This document shows positions 1 through 7,717 of a DNA stretch of 64,000 nt, piece by piece (position 1 is the stretch's first letter; every line of letters begins with the position of its first letter). Both the position numbers and the translations under genes were made by a program. Origin of the DNA: Rhodospirillales bacterium 24-66-33 (lineage in GTDB: Bacteria; Pseudomonadota; Alphaproteobacteria; Reyranellales; Reyranellaceae); the NCBI GenBank assembly GCA_002281855.1, contig NCHQ01000019.1:52124-116123 (forward strand), in the 5' to 3' direction. The notes under the pieces are model-generated. The model made no database searches, was not told where the DNA came from, and worked only from the letters and a program-made list of their open reading frames with translations.

Positions 1-1
1 G

Positions 2-361
2 CCGTGGTGCACGTTCATCATCCGCAACGCCTTCGGCGTGGCGGGTGCCGCGCACCAGAACGGCTCTCGGATGAATTGGCGCTATGCCTGGCCGTCGGGC
101 CGCTGGGGATCGCTGCCGCTGGAAGGCGGCATCGAGGCGGCCTATCGCGCCGACATCGCCGGGGCCGAGGATCCCAAGGCCAAGATGGCGGAGATCGAGG
201 ATCGCCTGAACAAGCTGCGCTCGCCGTTCCGCAGTGCCGAGAGCTTCTGGATCGAGGAGATCATCGATCCGCGCGATACGCGCAAGATCCTTTGCGAATT
301 CGTGGAGCTGGCCGCCCCGGTGCGCGGCAGCGGCCCGGCAAGCATGTGGATGCGGCCCTAG
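2..361 (+). CDS. Acyl-CoA carboxylase beta (carboxyltransferase) subunit, C-terminal part
   Basis: This is the last 119 codons of a biotin-dependent acyl-CoA carboxylase carboxyltransferase subunit, cut by the left edge of the window. The visible part has the family's C-terminal block: a glycine/alanine-rich stretch (FGVAGAAHQNG), then RYAWPSGRWGSLPLEGG and the RSPFRSAE...EIIDPRDTR segment seen in propionyl-, acetyl- and related acyl-CoA carboxylase beta chains. The enzyme moves the carboxyl group from carboxybiotin to an acyl-CoA in the cytoplasm. The substrate cannot be assigned from this fragment, and the biotin carboxylase partner is not in view. The gene converges on the leftward membrane protein gene, overlapping it by 4 bp. 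Confidence 0.85.
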   Translation, partial: PWCTFIIRNAFGVAGAAHQNGSRMNWRYAWPSGRWGSLPLEGGIEAAYRADIAGAEDPKAKMAEIEDRLNKLRSPFRSAESFWIEEIIDPRDTRKILCEFVELAAPVRGSGPASMWMRP

Positions 362-1701
362 CCGCGCCAGCCGTAGCCCTTGAGCTTCGGCAAGAGGCCG
401 CAGGCCGGCTCGAAGGGCGGATTGCTGAGATAGTCCTGGTCGGACACGACATAGGACTGGCCGGGCGAGCGGCTGACGACCGCGCTCAAGGCCGGATAGG
501 ACCAGTCCTGGAAGAACAGCTTGTTCGGCCAGTCATGCAGCGGCAGCGTCTCGGCCCGCACCATGCCTTTGCTGCCGTCGACGACGACGCGCAGGCGCTC
601 GACATAGCCGCTCCACAGGCGCGTGAGCACGATGTCGGGAACCGCCCCCGCGACCGTCAGCGCCCCCAGCAGCAGCACCATGCGCCGCGCCACCTCCGGC
701 TGGCGCACGACGGCAAAGACCTGAGGCAGATCGCGGCGGGCCACCTGCAGCCACATGCCGACGAGGAAGGCCGCCAGCAGCACACCGGCCGCCTGGCGGG
801 CGACGTAGTGCGAGGGCGGGTAGAGGATCGACGGTCCGTGCACGAGCCGCCACCAGGGCGACAAGGTCAGCAGCAGCGCAATGACGCCCATGACCACCAG
901 CGGCCCCCTGCCCTCTAGCCAGGCCGGCCTTCGCAGGCCCGCTATGGCGCAGATGAGAAAGCCTGCCAGCGGAATGGAGAACTGCATATTCTGCCAGAAA
1001 TCGACACTGGTGGAACGCACCTTCATGAAATGCGGATGGTCCCAGTAGTCGACGATGGTGACCGCCGATACGACCGCTGCGCCGATGAAGGCGAGCGTTG
1101 CCAGCGCGCCGAGTAGCCTCGTCAGTCGGTCGCCGCTGCGCCGCGTCGACCACAGGATCGCGCTCGCCACCAGCGGCCCGAGATAGATCATGGCCTCGTA
1201 GGACCTGAGGCAGAGCAGGCCGAAGGCCAGCAGCAGGGCGGCGTCCCGCCGGCTGCTCTCGCCGATCGTGAGCGCGACCGCCATGGCAGCCGTGATGCAG
1301 GCAAAAGCGACATTGTATTCGCCGATGATGAAGAACGAGGTCGGGAGGAATACGACGGCGATGATCGCGAGCACCGCCGCCAGCAGCACCGGATCGCGGC
1401 GCACGCGGGCGAGGGCGAGGTGGTAGAACGCCGTCGGCAGCGCAAAGAGAGCGGCCGATTGCGCCATGGCGAGCAGCTCCGTGTCGCGAACGCCCAACCG
1501 GGCGAGCAGGAGGACGGGCGCCTGCGTCACCCAGTCGACATGCGCGCGAGCTGCGTAGAAATCGTGGAAGTGTCCGTGCTCGAGCAGGTTCACGAGGAAC
1601 GAGGATCCGTCCCAGAACAGCCCGCGGCAGGCCAGGGTGTTGTGCAGAGCCAGTGCCCACAGGATGACGGCGACGCCCCGGGCGACGGCCACCGGTGACA
1701 T
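358..1701 (-). CDS. Polytopic membrane protein (tandem paralogue 2)
   Basis: A 447-residue hydrophobic protein with roughly ten predicted membrane segments and no recognised enzyme motif. It is clearly a paralogue of the gene just upstream: both carry CRGLF-x-DGS-x-FLV after the first helix, a FYHLAL-x-RV block, an SFFI-x-GEYN block and an E-x-M-x-YLGPL block. An acidic residue in the loop after helix 1 is typical of GT-C glycosyltransferases, so a lipid-linked sugar or similar transfer role is possible, but this is only an inference. The start ATG at 1701 is preceded by GAAGG. An upstream extension of the frame is rejected because it runs antisense-free but out of frame across the paralogue. 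The 11-nt gap to the paralogue suggests one operon. Confidence 0.75.
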   Translation of the reverse strand: MSPVAVARGVAVILWALALHNTLACRGLFWDGSSFLVNLLEHGHFHDFYAARAHVDWVTQAPVLLLARLGVRDTELLAMAQSAALFALPTAFYHLALARVRRDPVLLAAVLAIIAVVFLPTSFFIIGEYNVAFACITAAMAVALTIGESSRRDAALLLAFGLLCLRSYEAMIYLGPLVASAILWSTRRSGDRLTRLLGALATLAFIGAAVVSAVTIVDYWDHPHFMKVRSTSVDFWQNMQFSIPLAGFLICAIAGLRRPAWLEGRGPLVVMGVIALLLTLSPWWRLVHGPSILYPPSHYVARQAAGVLLAAFLVGMWLQVARRDLPQVFAVVRQPEVARRMVLLLGALTVAGAVPDIVLTRLWSGYVERLRVVVDGSKGMVRAETLPLHDWPNKLFFQDWSYPALSAVVSRSPGQSYVVSDQDYLSNPPFEPACGLLPKLKGYGWRG

Positions 1702-1712
1702 GCCCGGCACCT

Positions 1713-3062
1713 TCAGTCGTGCCACATGTAGAGGCCGAGAGGATAGGGTTCGGCCGGGGGAAACGGCTGCCAGGAATTGAAGTTCCGCGGCGGCGCGATG
1801 ATGCCATCGGTCCGCTTCGACCGCAGGGCGAGGCTCTGGCTGGGCAGGATCCAGGACTCGACCAGCGTCTCGAGGGGGCGTTGGGCGAGCGGCGTGGATT
1901 CGAAGGGGACGACGCCGGTATTGCTCCGCACGATCGACCGCACCGTTTCGAGATAGTTCCGCCACTCGAGCGTCAGGTAGATGTTGGAAGGCATCACCGC
2001 GATCACCATGAGGCAGCCGAAGGCGAGCATGCGGCGCGAGACCTCGGGGCGCCGCAAGGCCGCCAGCGCGGCGAACCGAGCGCCCAGGGATGAGGTGTAG
2101 AGCCACATCAGGATGATGACGGTGGCGATGACGAGGCCGGCGATGCTGCGCGCCGTGTACTGCGACTTGGCGTGCGGGCGAACCAGCGAGTCCGTCAGCA
2201 CGAGCAACGGCGAGAGCGCGAGCAGCAGCAGGAAGATGCCGGCAAAGACATAGGGCCTGCGGCCGGACAGATCCTGGGGCCGCAACACCGCCCAGCCGGA
2301 GATGACCAGGGCGGCGCCGATTGCCAGGTCGAACTGGACGTTCTGCCAGGCATCGAGAGCCGTCGCCGCCGTCCGGCTGAGGTGGTCCTGAGAAAACGGA
2401 TGGATCAGCGAATCCGCCGCCACCCACAGGCCACCCAGAAAGGCCAGGCTGGAAACCAGATAGAGGATGGTGGCCACGACCGGGCGGGACGGGATCCGGT
2501 AAACGGTCCAGAGGATCATCGCGGCCAGCAAGGGGCCTAGATAGAGCATAACCTCGTAGGCCCGGATCCCGAGCAACCCCACTGCGAGAAGGAAAGCCCC
2601 GTCGGCCACCGTCAGTTCCCGCGCCGTCACCAGACGGACGGCCACGGCGATGCCTATGGCGTAGGCCGTGTTGTACTCGCCCACGATGAAGAACGAGGTC
2701 GTCATGAAGACCACCCCGATGACGGCCAGCAGCGCGGCCAGCAGGACGGGATCGTCCTTAACCCTCAAGAGGGCGAGATGATAGAGCGCCGTCGGGACCG
2801 CGAAGAGGCCCAGCGACAATAGCTGCGCCAGCAGATGGAGGTCGGTAACCCCCAGGAACACCGCGGTGATGATCGGGACCTGCCCCACGATCATCGCGTA
2901 GAGCCGTGGATTGTAGAAGTCGAAGAACCATTCGCGTCGGGCTATCTGCACGAGAAAGGCAGACCCGTCGACGAAAAGCCCCCGGCACTCCCAGCTGTGC
3001 CAAAGCACCAGGGTCCAGAGCAGGCCGACCGTGGCCCTGTAGGCGACTGTAGTTGTTGGCAT
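1713..3062 (-). CDS. Polytopic membrane protein (tandem paralogue 1)
   Basis: A 449-residue integral membrane protein with about ten hydrophobic segments, the first gene of a two-gene leftward unit. It is homologous along most of its length to the following gene (shared CRGLF-x-DGS, PTALYHLAL, TSFFIVGEYN and YEVMLYLGPL blocks), so the pair arose by tandem duplication. The soluble C-terminal tail of about 80 residues is the least alike part. No family is recognised with certainty. The DGS loop after helix 1 leaves a GT-C-like transferase open. ATG 3062 is preferred over an in-frame GTG 14 codons earlier because the latter would push the protein into the divergent methyltransferase promoter region. 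Confidence 0.72.
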   Translation of the reverse strand: MPTTTVAYRATVGLLWTLVLWHSWECRGLFVDGSAFLVQIARREWFFDFYNPRLYAMIVGQVPIITAVFLGVTDLHLLAQLLSLGLFAVPTALYHLALLRVKDDPVLLAALLAVIGVVFMTTSFFIVGEYNTAYAIGIAVAVRLVTARELTVADGAFLLAVGLLGIRAYEVMLYLGPLLAAMILWTVYRIPSRPVVATILYLVSSLAFLGGLWVAADSLIHPFSQDHLSRTAATALDAWQNVQFDLAIGAALVISGWAVLRPQDLSGRRPYVFAGIFLLLLALSPLLVLTDSLVRPHAKSQYTARSIAGLVIATVIILMWLYTSSLGARFAALAALRRPEVSRRMLAFGCLMVIAVMPSNIYLTLEWRNYLETVRSIVRSNTGVVPFESTPLAQRPLETLVESWILPSQSLALRSKRTDGIIAPPRNFNSWQPFPPAEPYPLGLYMWHD

Positions 3063-3167
3063 TTCCCCGGGAGGGGGCCTACAGGACCCGTGCCGCAGGT
3101 GCAAGCGGTGACGGCTTGCAGCGTCGAAGGGGCGCTGTTAGCAAGGCGCGGCAAACGGGGATGGTGG

Positions 3168-3977
3168 ATGCTCAGTTGGGAGAAAATCGACGCGATTCCG
3201 GGCTGGTTCATGTTCCAGTCCTATTGCGTCTGGCGGGCCCTGCTCGACCAGCAGGCCGGGATTTCCGGCGACCTGTTCGAGATCGGCGTCTGGCGAGGCC
3301 GGTCGGCCTCGGTCCTCGCCTCCTACCGGAAGGGCAACGAGAAGCTCTACCTGTGCGATCTGCGGCTCGATGAGGCCGCGGTCCAGCGCTCGATCGAATC
3401 GGTCGGCGCGAAGGCCACGAACCTCGTGCCCCTGTCCGGCCCGTCCGCCGACCTGCCGGCCAAGCTCGACCTGCAGGCGATGCACCAGTCGGTCCGGTGG
3501 TTCCACATCGACGGGGAGCATACCGGGACGGCCGTCTATCGCGAGCTGGAATTCGCCAACCGCATCGTCAACACCGAGGGGATCGTCGTGATCGACGATT
3601 TCTTCTCGCCGCGCTACCCGGCGAACACGACCGAAGTCATCCGCTACCTCGAGAAGAACCCGTTCCACTTTCGGCTCCTGGCCGTCGGGTTCAACAAGGG
3701 CTATCTCTGCCGGCCCGAGAGCCTGCCGCGCTACATGGACTTCATGGCATCCGGCATGTCGCGGACGCTGCAGGGCTATGGCGCGAAGACGACGATCTTC
3801 AAGACGACCGGCCCCTGGGATACCGACGCCGTGGGCATTACCGACTATGTCGAGGATGCCGGCGCCATCGCGGGCCCCGACAACGAGCCTCAGCGCTGGC
3901 ACATGATGCGGACCCGTCATGTCTGGGGACCGATGCGCCATCTCCAGAACGGCTGGCGGATGCTCCGCGGCCGCTAG
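3168..3977 (+). CDS. Class I SAM-dependent methyltransferase (TylF/Methyltransf_24-like)
   Basis: A 269-residue cytoplasmic protein. Residues 38-44 (EIGVWRG) match SAM-binding motif I. HIDGEH at 113-118 and VVIDD at about 140-144 match the acidic metal/substrate motifs of the TylF/CmcI-like and Methyltransf_24 O-methyltransferases. The target molecule is unknown. ATG 3168 is preceded by a G-rich GGGGATGGTGG ribosome site; an open frame running further upstream is antisense to the membrane protein and is rejected. It diverges from the two membrane proteins, so a shared job in modifying a surface glycan or lipid is possible. The stop codon TAG lies inside the left end of a MITE-like element. 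Confidence 0.8.
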   Translation: MLSWEKIDAIPGWFMFQSYCVWRALLDQQAGISGDLFEIGVWRGRSASVLASYRKGNEKLYLCDLRLDEAAVQRSIESVGAKATNLVPLSGPSADLPAKLDLQAMHQSVRWFHIDGEHTGTAVYRELEFANRIVNTEGIVVIDDFFSPRYPANTTEVIRYLEKNPFHFRLLAVGFNKGYLCRPESLPRYMDFMASGMSRTLQGYGAKTTIFKTTGPWDTDAVGITDYVEDAGAIAGPDNEPQRWHMMRTRHVWGPMRHLQNGWRMLRGR

Positions 3978-4141
3978 CAGGCTGTTGAAATAGGCCTTTC
4001 AGAAACACCGGCGAGCAACATTATTGCGTCGACGCTCGCCGGGAACACGATCAGGGGCTGCGACATCCGCTTCATTTGTTTCGTTTATTTCGTTTGTTTC
4101 GTTTATTCCCCATGACTCCGACGTATTCAACGGCCTGCTAG
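3974..4141. repeat. MITE-like element with about 18-bp terminal inverted repeats
   Basis: The left end CTAGCAGGCTGTTGAAATA (3974-3992) and the right end, read on the minus strand, CTAGCAGGCCGTTGAATA (4141-4124) are near-identical inverted repeats. Both are bounded by CTAG, which may be a target-site duplication. Inside lie a 9-bp perfect stem (CCGGCGAGC 4008-4016 with GCTCGCCGG 4034-4042) and a 36-bp array of four 9-bp units (4071-4106). There is no coding capacity. The GCAGGCTGTTGAA type of end resembles ends of DDE-transposase insertion sequences. It supplies the stop codon of the methyltransferase gene. Confidence 0.7.
4071..4106. repeat. Four-unit 9-bp tandem repeat (TTCRTTTRT)
   Basis: Four consecutive 9-bp units: TTCATTTGT, TTCGTTTAT, TTCGTTTGT, TTCGTTTAT. 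It is AT-rich in an otherwise high-GC region. A degenerate array of the same unit and the same total length is at 52125-52160. Confidence 0.8.
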
Positions 4142-4165
4142 AGCGCCGGCCGGCTCCTGCGGCCG

Positions 4166-5170
4166 TCAGGCCGCGGGCTTGGCAATCTTCAGCTGGTCGT
4201 CGAGATCGTCGGCGATGAAGTGGCGCACGACCTCGTCGAGATCCTTGTCGGTCTCGAAGCCCAGGCGACGGGCGCGCGCCGAATCGATGCCCTGGGGCCA
4301 GCCGTCGCAGATATTCTGGATCGCCGGATCGTGCTGCCACACGACCTTGCCGACCTTGCGGTTGCCGGCATGGCGGCCGACCGCCTGCTCCAGCTCCTTG
4401 GCCGTCACGTTGATGCCGTTCAGCAGCAGCGTGCGTCCCGGACCGAAGGCGTCCGGCGGCAGATCGTGCAGACGCATGAACGCGTCGACCGTCTTGCGCG
4501 GGCTGAGGACCACCATGACCGTCTCGGGCGTGACGGGACACACGACGTCGACGCCGGTCAGCGGCTCGCGCAGCACCGAACTCGCCCAGGTCGACGCCGC
4601 CTTGTTGGGCAGGCCTGTGCGCACGCAGATCGTCGGCAGTCTCACCGAGGTGCCGCGCAGGAAACCCTTGCGCGTGTAGTCGCGCACCAGGAATTCGCCG
4701 ATCGACTTCTGTGCGCCATAGGAGGTCTGCGGCGTCAGCGGGGTGTCGTCCGTGACGGCCGGAGGAAGGTCACCGCCGAAGGCGGCCAGCGAACTGGTGA
4801 ACACCACGCGCGGATTGGTGCCGAGGGCCCGGCAGGCCTCCAGCACATTGCGTGTACCGTCGAGATTGACCCGGTATCCCAGGTCGAAGTCGGCTTCGGC
4901 GCCGGCGCTGACGACCGCGGCGAAATGGAACACGGTCGAGGCGCCCTGGACGATGGACTGCACGGTCGCGAAATTCGAGATGTCGCCCGCGATCGTCTTG
5001 ACCCGCGGATCGTCCAGGCCCGGCCCCTCGGCCTTGCCGACATCGAACAGAAGCAGTTCGTTGACTTTCTGCGGCTGGCCGGAGGCCGCCGCGATCTCGC
5101 CCTGCTGCAGTATGCGCCGTGCGAGTTTCTTGCCCAGAAAGCCCGCCCCGCCGGTGATGACCACCTTCAT
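4166..5170 (-). CDS. NAD-dependent epimerase/dehydratase family protein, D-erythronate dehydrogenase-like
   Basis: A 334-residue extended short-chain dehydrogenase. It has the N-terminal Rossmann motif GGAGFLG at 7-13, acidic D43 at the end of beta-2, S126/S127 and the catalytic Y151-x3-K155. The overall layout resembles DenD, which oxidises D-erythronate at C2, but no other tetronate-catabolism gene (kinase, aldolase) lies nearby, so the substrate remains open. ATG 5170 begins exactly at the Rossmann strand (MKVVITGG); the frame stays open upstream but carries no family sequence there. It diverges from the antiporter gene with 76 bp between them. Confidence 0.78.
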   Translation of the reverse strand: MKVVITGGAGFLGKKLARRILQQGEIAAASGQPQKVNELLLFDVGKAEGPGLDDPRVKTIAGDISNFATVQSIVQGASTVFHFAAVVSAGAEADFDLGYRVNLDGTRNVLEACRALGTNPRVVFTSSLAAFGGDLPPAVTDDTPLTPQTSYGAQKSIGEFLVRDYTRKGFLRGTSVRLPTICVRTGLPNKAASTWASSVLREPLTGVDVVCPVTPETVMVVLSPRKTVDAFMRLHDLPPDAFGPGRTLLLNGINVTAKELEQAVGRHAGNRKVGKVVWQHDPAIQNICDGWPQGIDSARARRLGFETDKDLDEVVRHFIADDLDDQLKIAKPAA

Positions 5171-5246
5171 GTCGTTTCCGTCCGATTTCGTTGTGTGCGG
5201 ACGAAAGTGTGCACAGATCGCCGCCTGCAGTCTATGTTTGCGCGGC

Positions 5247-7049
5247 ATGGCCGGACCCGCCGACATCTACGCGTTCAAGGACGCTCTCATCGTTCTGGGA
5301 ACGGCGGCCGTTGTGGCTCCCGTCGTGACTCGCCTCAAGATCAGCCCGGTGCTGGGCTTCCTGGTCGTCGGCGCCGCGCTGGGGCCTCACGGTCTCGGCC
5401 GCCTCGCCGACTATTCCCGCGCGATCGACTGGCTCACTGTCACGGGTGAAAGACAGATCGCCTTCATCGCCGATCTCGGCATCGTCTTCCTGCTGTTCTT
5501 CATCGGCCTCGAACTCTCGATGCGGCGCATGATCACCATGCGCCGGCTGGTCTTCGGACTGGGCGGCCTGCAGGTGGTCCTGTCGGCGCTGGCGATCAGC
5601 CTGGCGGCGTTCTGGCTCGGCCAGCCCGCCGCCGCCGCGCTCATCATCGGCACCTGCCTTGCCCTGTCCTCGACCGCCATCGTCATGGAGCTGCTGTCGG
5701 GCCAGCGCCGCATGATGTCGACCACCGGCCGTACCAGCTTCGCCATCCTGCTCGCTCAAGACCTGGCCGTGGTGCCGCTCCTGTTCCTCGTCAGCGCGCT
5801 CGGGGGACACTCCGAGGGTTCGATCGTCCAGGGCGTGGTCGTCGCGGTCGTCGAGGCGTTGCTCGCCATAGCCGTGATCGCTCTTGTCGGCAGGGTGATC
5901 CTGAAGCCCCTGTTCCGGCTGGCCGCCAGCACCGACAACCCGGAATTCTTCATGGCGGCGACGCTGCTGATCGCCGTCGGATCGGGCGTGATCGCCGCCT
6001 TTGCCGGCCTGTCCATGGCGCTCGGCGCCTTCATCGCCGGACTGCTTCTGGCCGAGACGGAATACCGGCGTGCCGTCGAGGCGATGATCGATCCCTTCCG
6101 CGGGCTCCTGCTCGGCGTCTTCTTCTTTTCGGTCGGCATGCACATCGACCTGAGCTTCATCTGGCGCGAACCCGTCCTCGTGCTCGGCGGGTTCGCCGCG
6201 ATGATGGTTCTCAAGACAACCCTGCTCGTCCCGCTCTGCCGCCTGTTCGGCATATCGTGGGCCGCCAGCGTCGAAACCGGCCTGCTGCTGGCCCCGGGCG
6301 GCGAGTTCGCCTTCATCGGCATCGGCCTCGCCGCGCAGCTGGGCCTGGTCGACCCGGGGGTCGCGGCCGGCGTCCTGGCGGTCGTGTCGCTGACCATGGG
6401 CACCTTGCCGTTCGTGTCGCTGTTCGCGCGCCGCGCCGCCCAGCGCGTGGCCCAGCAGGTGACGGGCGACGCGCCGGCAACGCAACTCCCCCCCTCGGAC
6501 CACGCAAGGCGGGTGATCGTCGTCGGCCACGGACGGGTGGGTCAGCTCGTCTGCGACCAGCTCGAGAAGCACGGGATCTCGTACATCGCGGCCGACCGTG
6601 ACGCCGCCCGCGTCGAGCGCTGGCGGAAGCTCGGCCGGCCGGTCTATTTCGGCGACGCCTCCAACGCGCTGTTCCTGCAGCGCTGCGGCATCGACGAGGC
6701 GACGGGGGTGATCGTCACCCTCGACACGGCGGCGGTCGACGATGTGGTACGCGCCGTGCGTGCCCGGCGGTCCGACGTGATGATCGTCGCCCGCGCCCAC
6801 GATGCCGAGCATGCCCGTCATCTCTACACGCTGGCCGTCACCGATGCCGTGCCCGAGACGATCGAGGCGAGCCTCCAGCTGGCCGAATCGGCGCTCGTAG
6901 GCCTCGGCGTGCCGATGGGTCTGGTCATGGCCTCGATCCATGAAAGACGCGAGCAGGTGAGAAACGAACTCCAGGCCGCTGCGGGCGGGACGGCATCGAT
7001 GACAGAGCAGATCCGCCGCGCCCGTCGCGACAAGGTGGGCAAGCCGTGA
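5247..7049 (+). CDS. CPA2-family cation:proton antiporter with RCK_N domain (KefB/KefC-like)
   Basis: A 600-residue inner-membrane protein. Residues 1-400 form about 12-13 membrane segments of a Na+/H+ exchanger domain. From about residue 420 there is a cytosolic RCK_N/TrkA-N domain with the nucleotide motif GHGRVGQ and an acidic residue at the end of the next strand (AADRD). This layout is that of potassium-efflux systems KefB/KefC and YbaL, which exchange K+ (or Na+) for H+ under ligand control. No KefF/KefG-type ancillary oxidoreductase is adjacent. ATG 5247 gives a normal N-terminus; upstream open frame is antisense to the divergent dehydrogenase. Its stop overlaps the next gene's GTG start. 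Confidence 0.9.
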   Translation: MAGPADIYAFKDALIVLGTAAVVAPVVTRLKISPVLGFLVVGAALGPHGLGRLADYSRAIDWLTVTGERQIAFIADLGIVFLLFFIGLELSMRRMITMRRLVFGLGGLQVVLSALAISLAAFWLGQPAAAALIIGTCLALSSTAIVMELLSGQRRMMSTTGRTSFAILLAQDLAVVPLLFLVSALGGHSEGSIVQGVVVAVVEALLAIAVIALVGRVILKPLFRLAASTDNPEFFMAATLLIAVGSGVIAAFAGLSMALGAFIAGLLLAETEYRRAVEAMIDPFRGLLLGVFFFSVGMHIDLSFIWREPVLVLGGFAAMMVLKTTLLVPLCRLFGISWAASVETGLLLAPGGEFAFIGIGLAAQLGLVDPGVAAGVLAVVSLTMGTLPFVSLFARRAAQRVAQQVTGDAPATQLPPSDHARRVIVVGHGRVGQLVCDQLEKHGISYIAADRDAARVERWRKLGRPVYFGDASNALFLQRCGIDEATGVIVTLDTAAVDDVVRAVRARRSDVMIVARAHDAEHARHLYTLAVTDAVPETIEASLQLAESALVGLGVPMGLVMASIHERREQVRNELQAAAGGTASMTEQIRRARRDKVGKP

Positions 7050-7717
7050 AGGTCGTGAGTTGGAACCTGCTGCGCCTCACCGGCGCAGCCGTCGAGGATG
7101 TAGCGACCCTCATCAACATCCAGAAGCCCGACATACTCCTCATGCAGGAGGCGACGCAGCATATCGAGGCGCTGCCAGACCTGGTCGGCGGCCATTTCTA
7201 CCGGCTGTCCTGGCTGGGGCGCATCCACGGGCTGGCCGTCTGGAGTCCGACTCACTTTCCCCGCCCGGTGGCCCTGTCGCTACCGGCCTCGCGGCTCCCC
7301 GGAAGACTGCCGCGGCGGCGCGCCCAGATCATCCAGATGGGCGAGATCACCTTCGCCAATGTCCACCTCTCGCACGGCCAGCTGTTGAACCGCCGCCAGC
7401 TTGCCCGCATCGCCGCGGCGTTGCAGGGCAAGCCCTCGGCCATTATCGGCGATTACAATGCGGTCGGGCCGGTCTTCCTTCCTGGTTTCGCCGATGTCGG
7501 CCCGCGCGAGCCCACGCACCTTTCGGGCAATGTCATGCCGGTTCGGCTCGACCGCTGTCTCGCCCACAGGCTTGTCTGCACCACGGCAGATGCGCTGGAT
7601 TTCGGCCCCTCCGACCACCGGCCGATCCGGCTCGAATTGCGCCTTGCCGAAAGCGGCCAGGCCGCGGAGGAGCCGTTGCGGACCCGCAAGGACCGGCTGA
7701 AGCGCTTCTACAGGTAG
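7046..7717 (+). CDS. Endonuclease/exonuclease/phosphatase family protein
   Basis: A 223-residue protein of the metal-dependent endonuclease/exonuclease/phosphatase fold. The ordered family motifs are present: SWNLLR near the N-terminus, MQEA (metal-binding Glu), GDYNAVGP (Asp/Asn pair) and the C-terminal SDHRPI (catalytic His). The substrate could be DNA, a phospholipid or an inositol phosphate and cannot be chosen from sequence. It starts with GTG at 7046, overlapping the antiporter stop (GTGA), so the two are translationally coupled. It converges with the cardiolipin synthase gene, overlapping by 10 bp. Confidence 0.82.
   Translation: MKVVSWNLLRLTGAAVEDVATLINIQKPDILLMQEATQHIEALPDLVGGHFYRLSWLGRIHGLAVWSPTHFPRPVALSLPASRLPGRLPRRRAQIIQMGEITFANVHLSHGQLLNRRQLARIAAALQGKPSAIIGDYNAVGPVFLPGFADVGPREPTHLSGNVMPVRLDRCLAHRLVCTTADALDFGPSDHRPIRLELRLAESGQAAEEPLRTRKDRLKRFYR

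Noticed and set aside
358..2427. A longer N-terminus for the second membrane protein
   Set aside because: The extra 242 codons overlap the paralogous gene in a different frame and are low-complexity; the ATG at 1701 starts at the conserved first helix.
4071..4106. CRISPR-like repeat
   Set aside because: Units are 9 bp with no spacers, and no cas gene is present.
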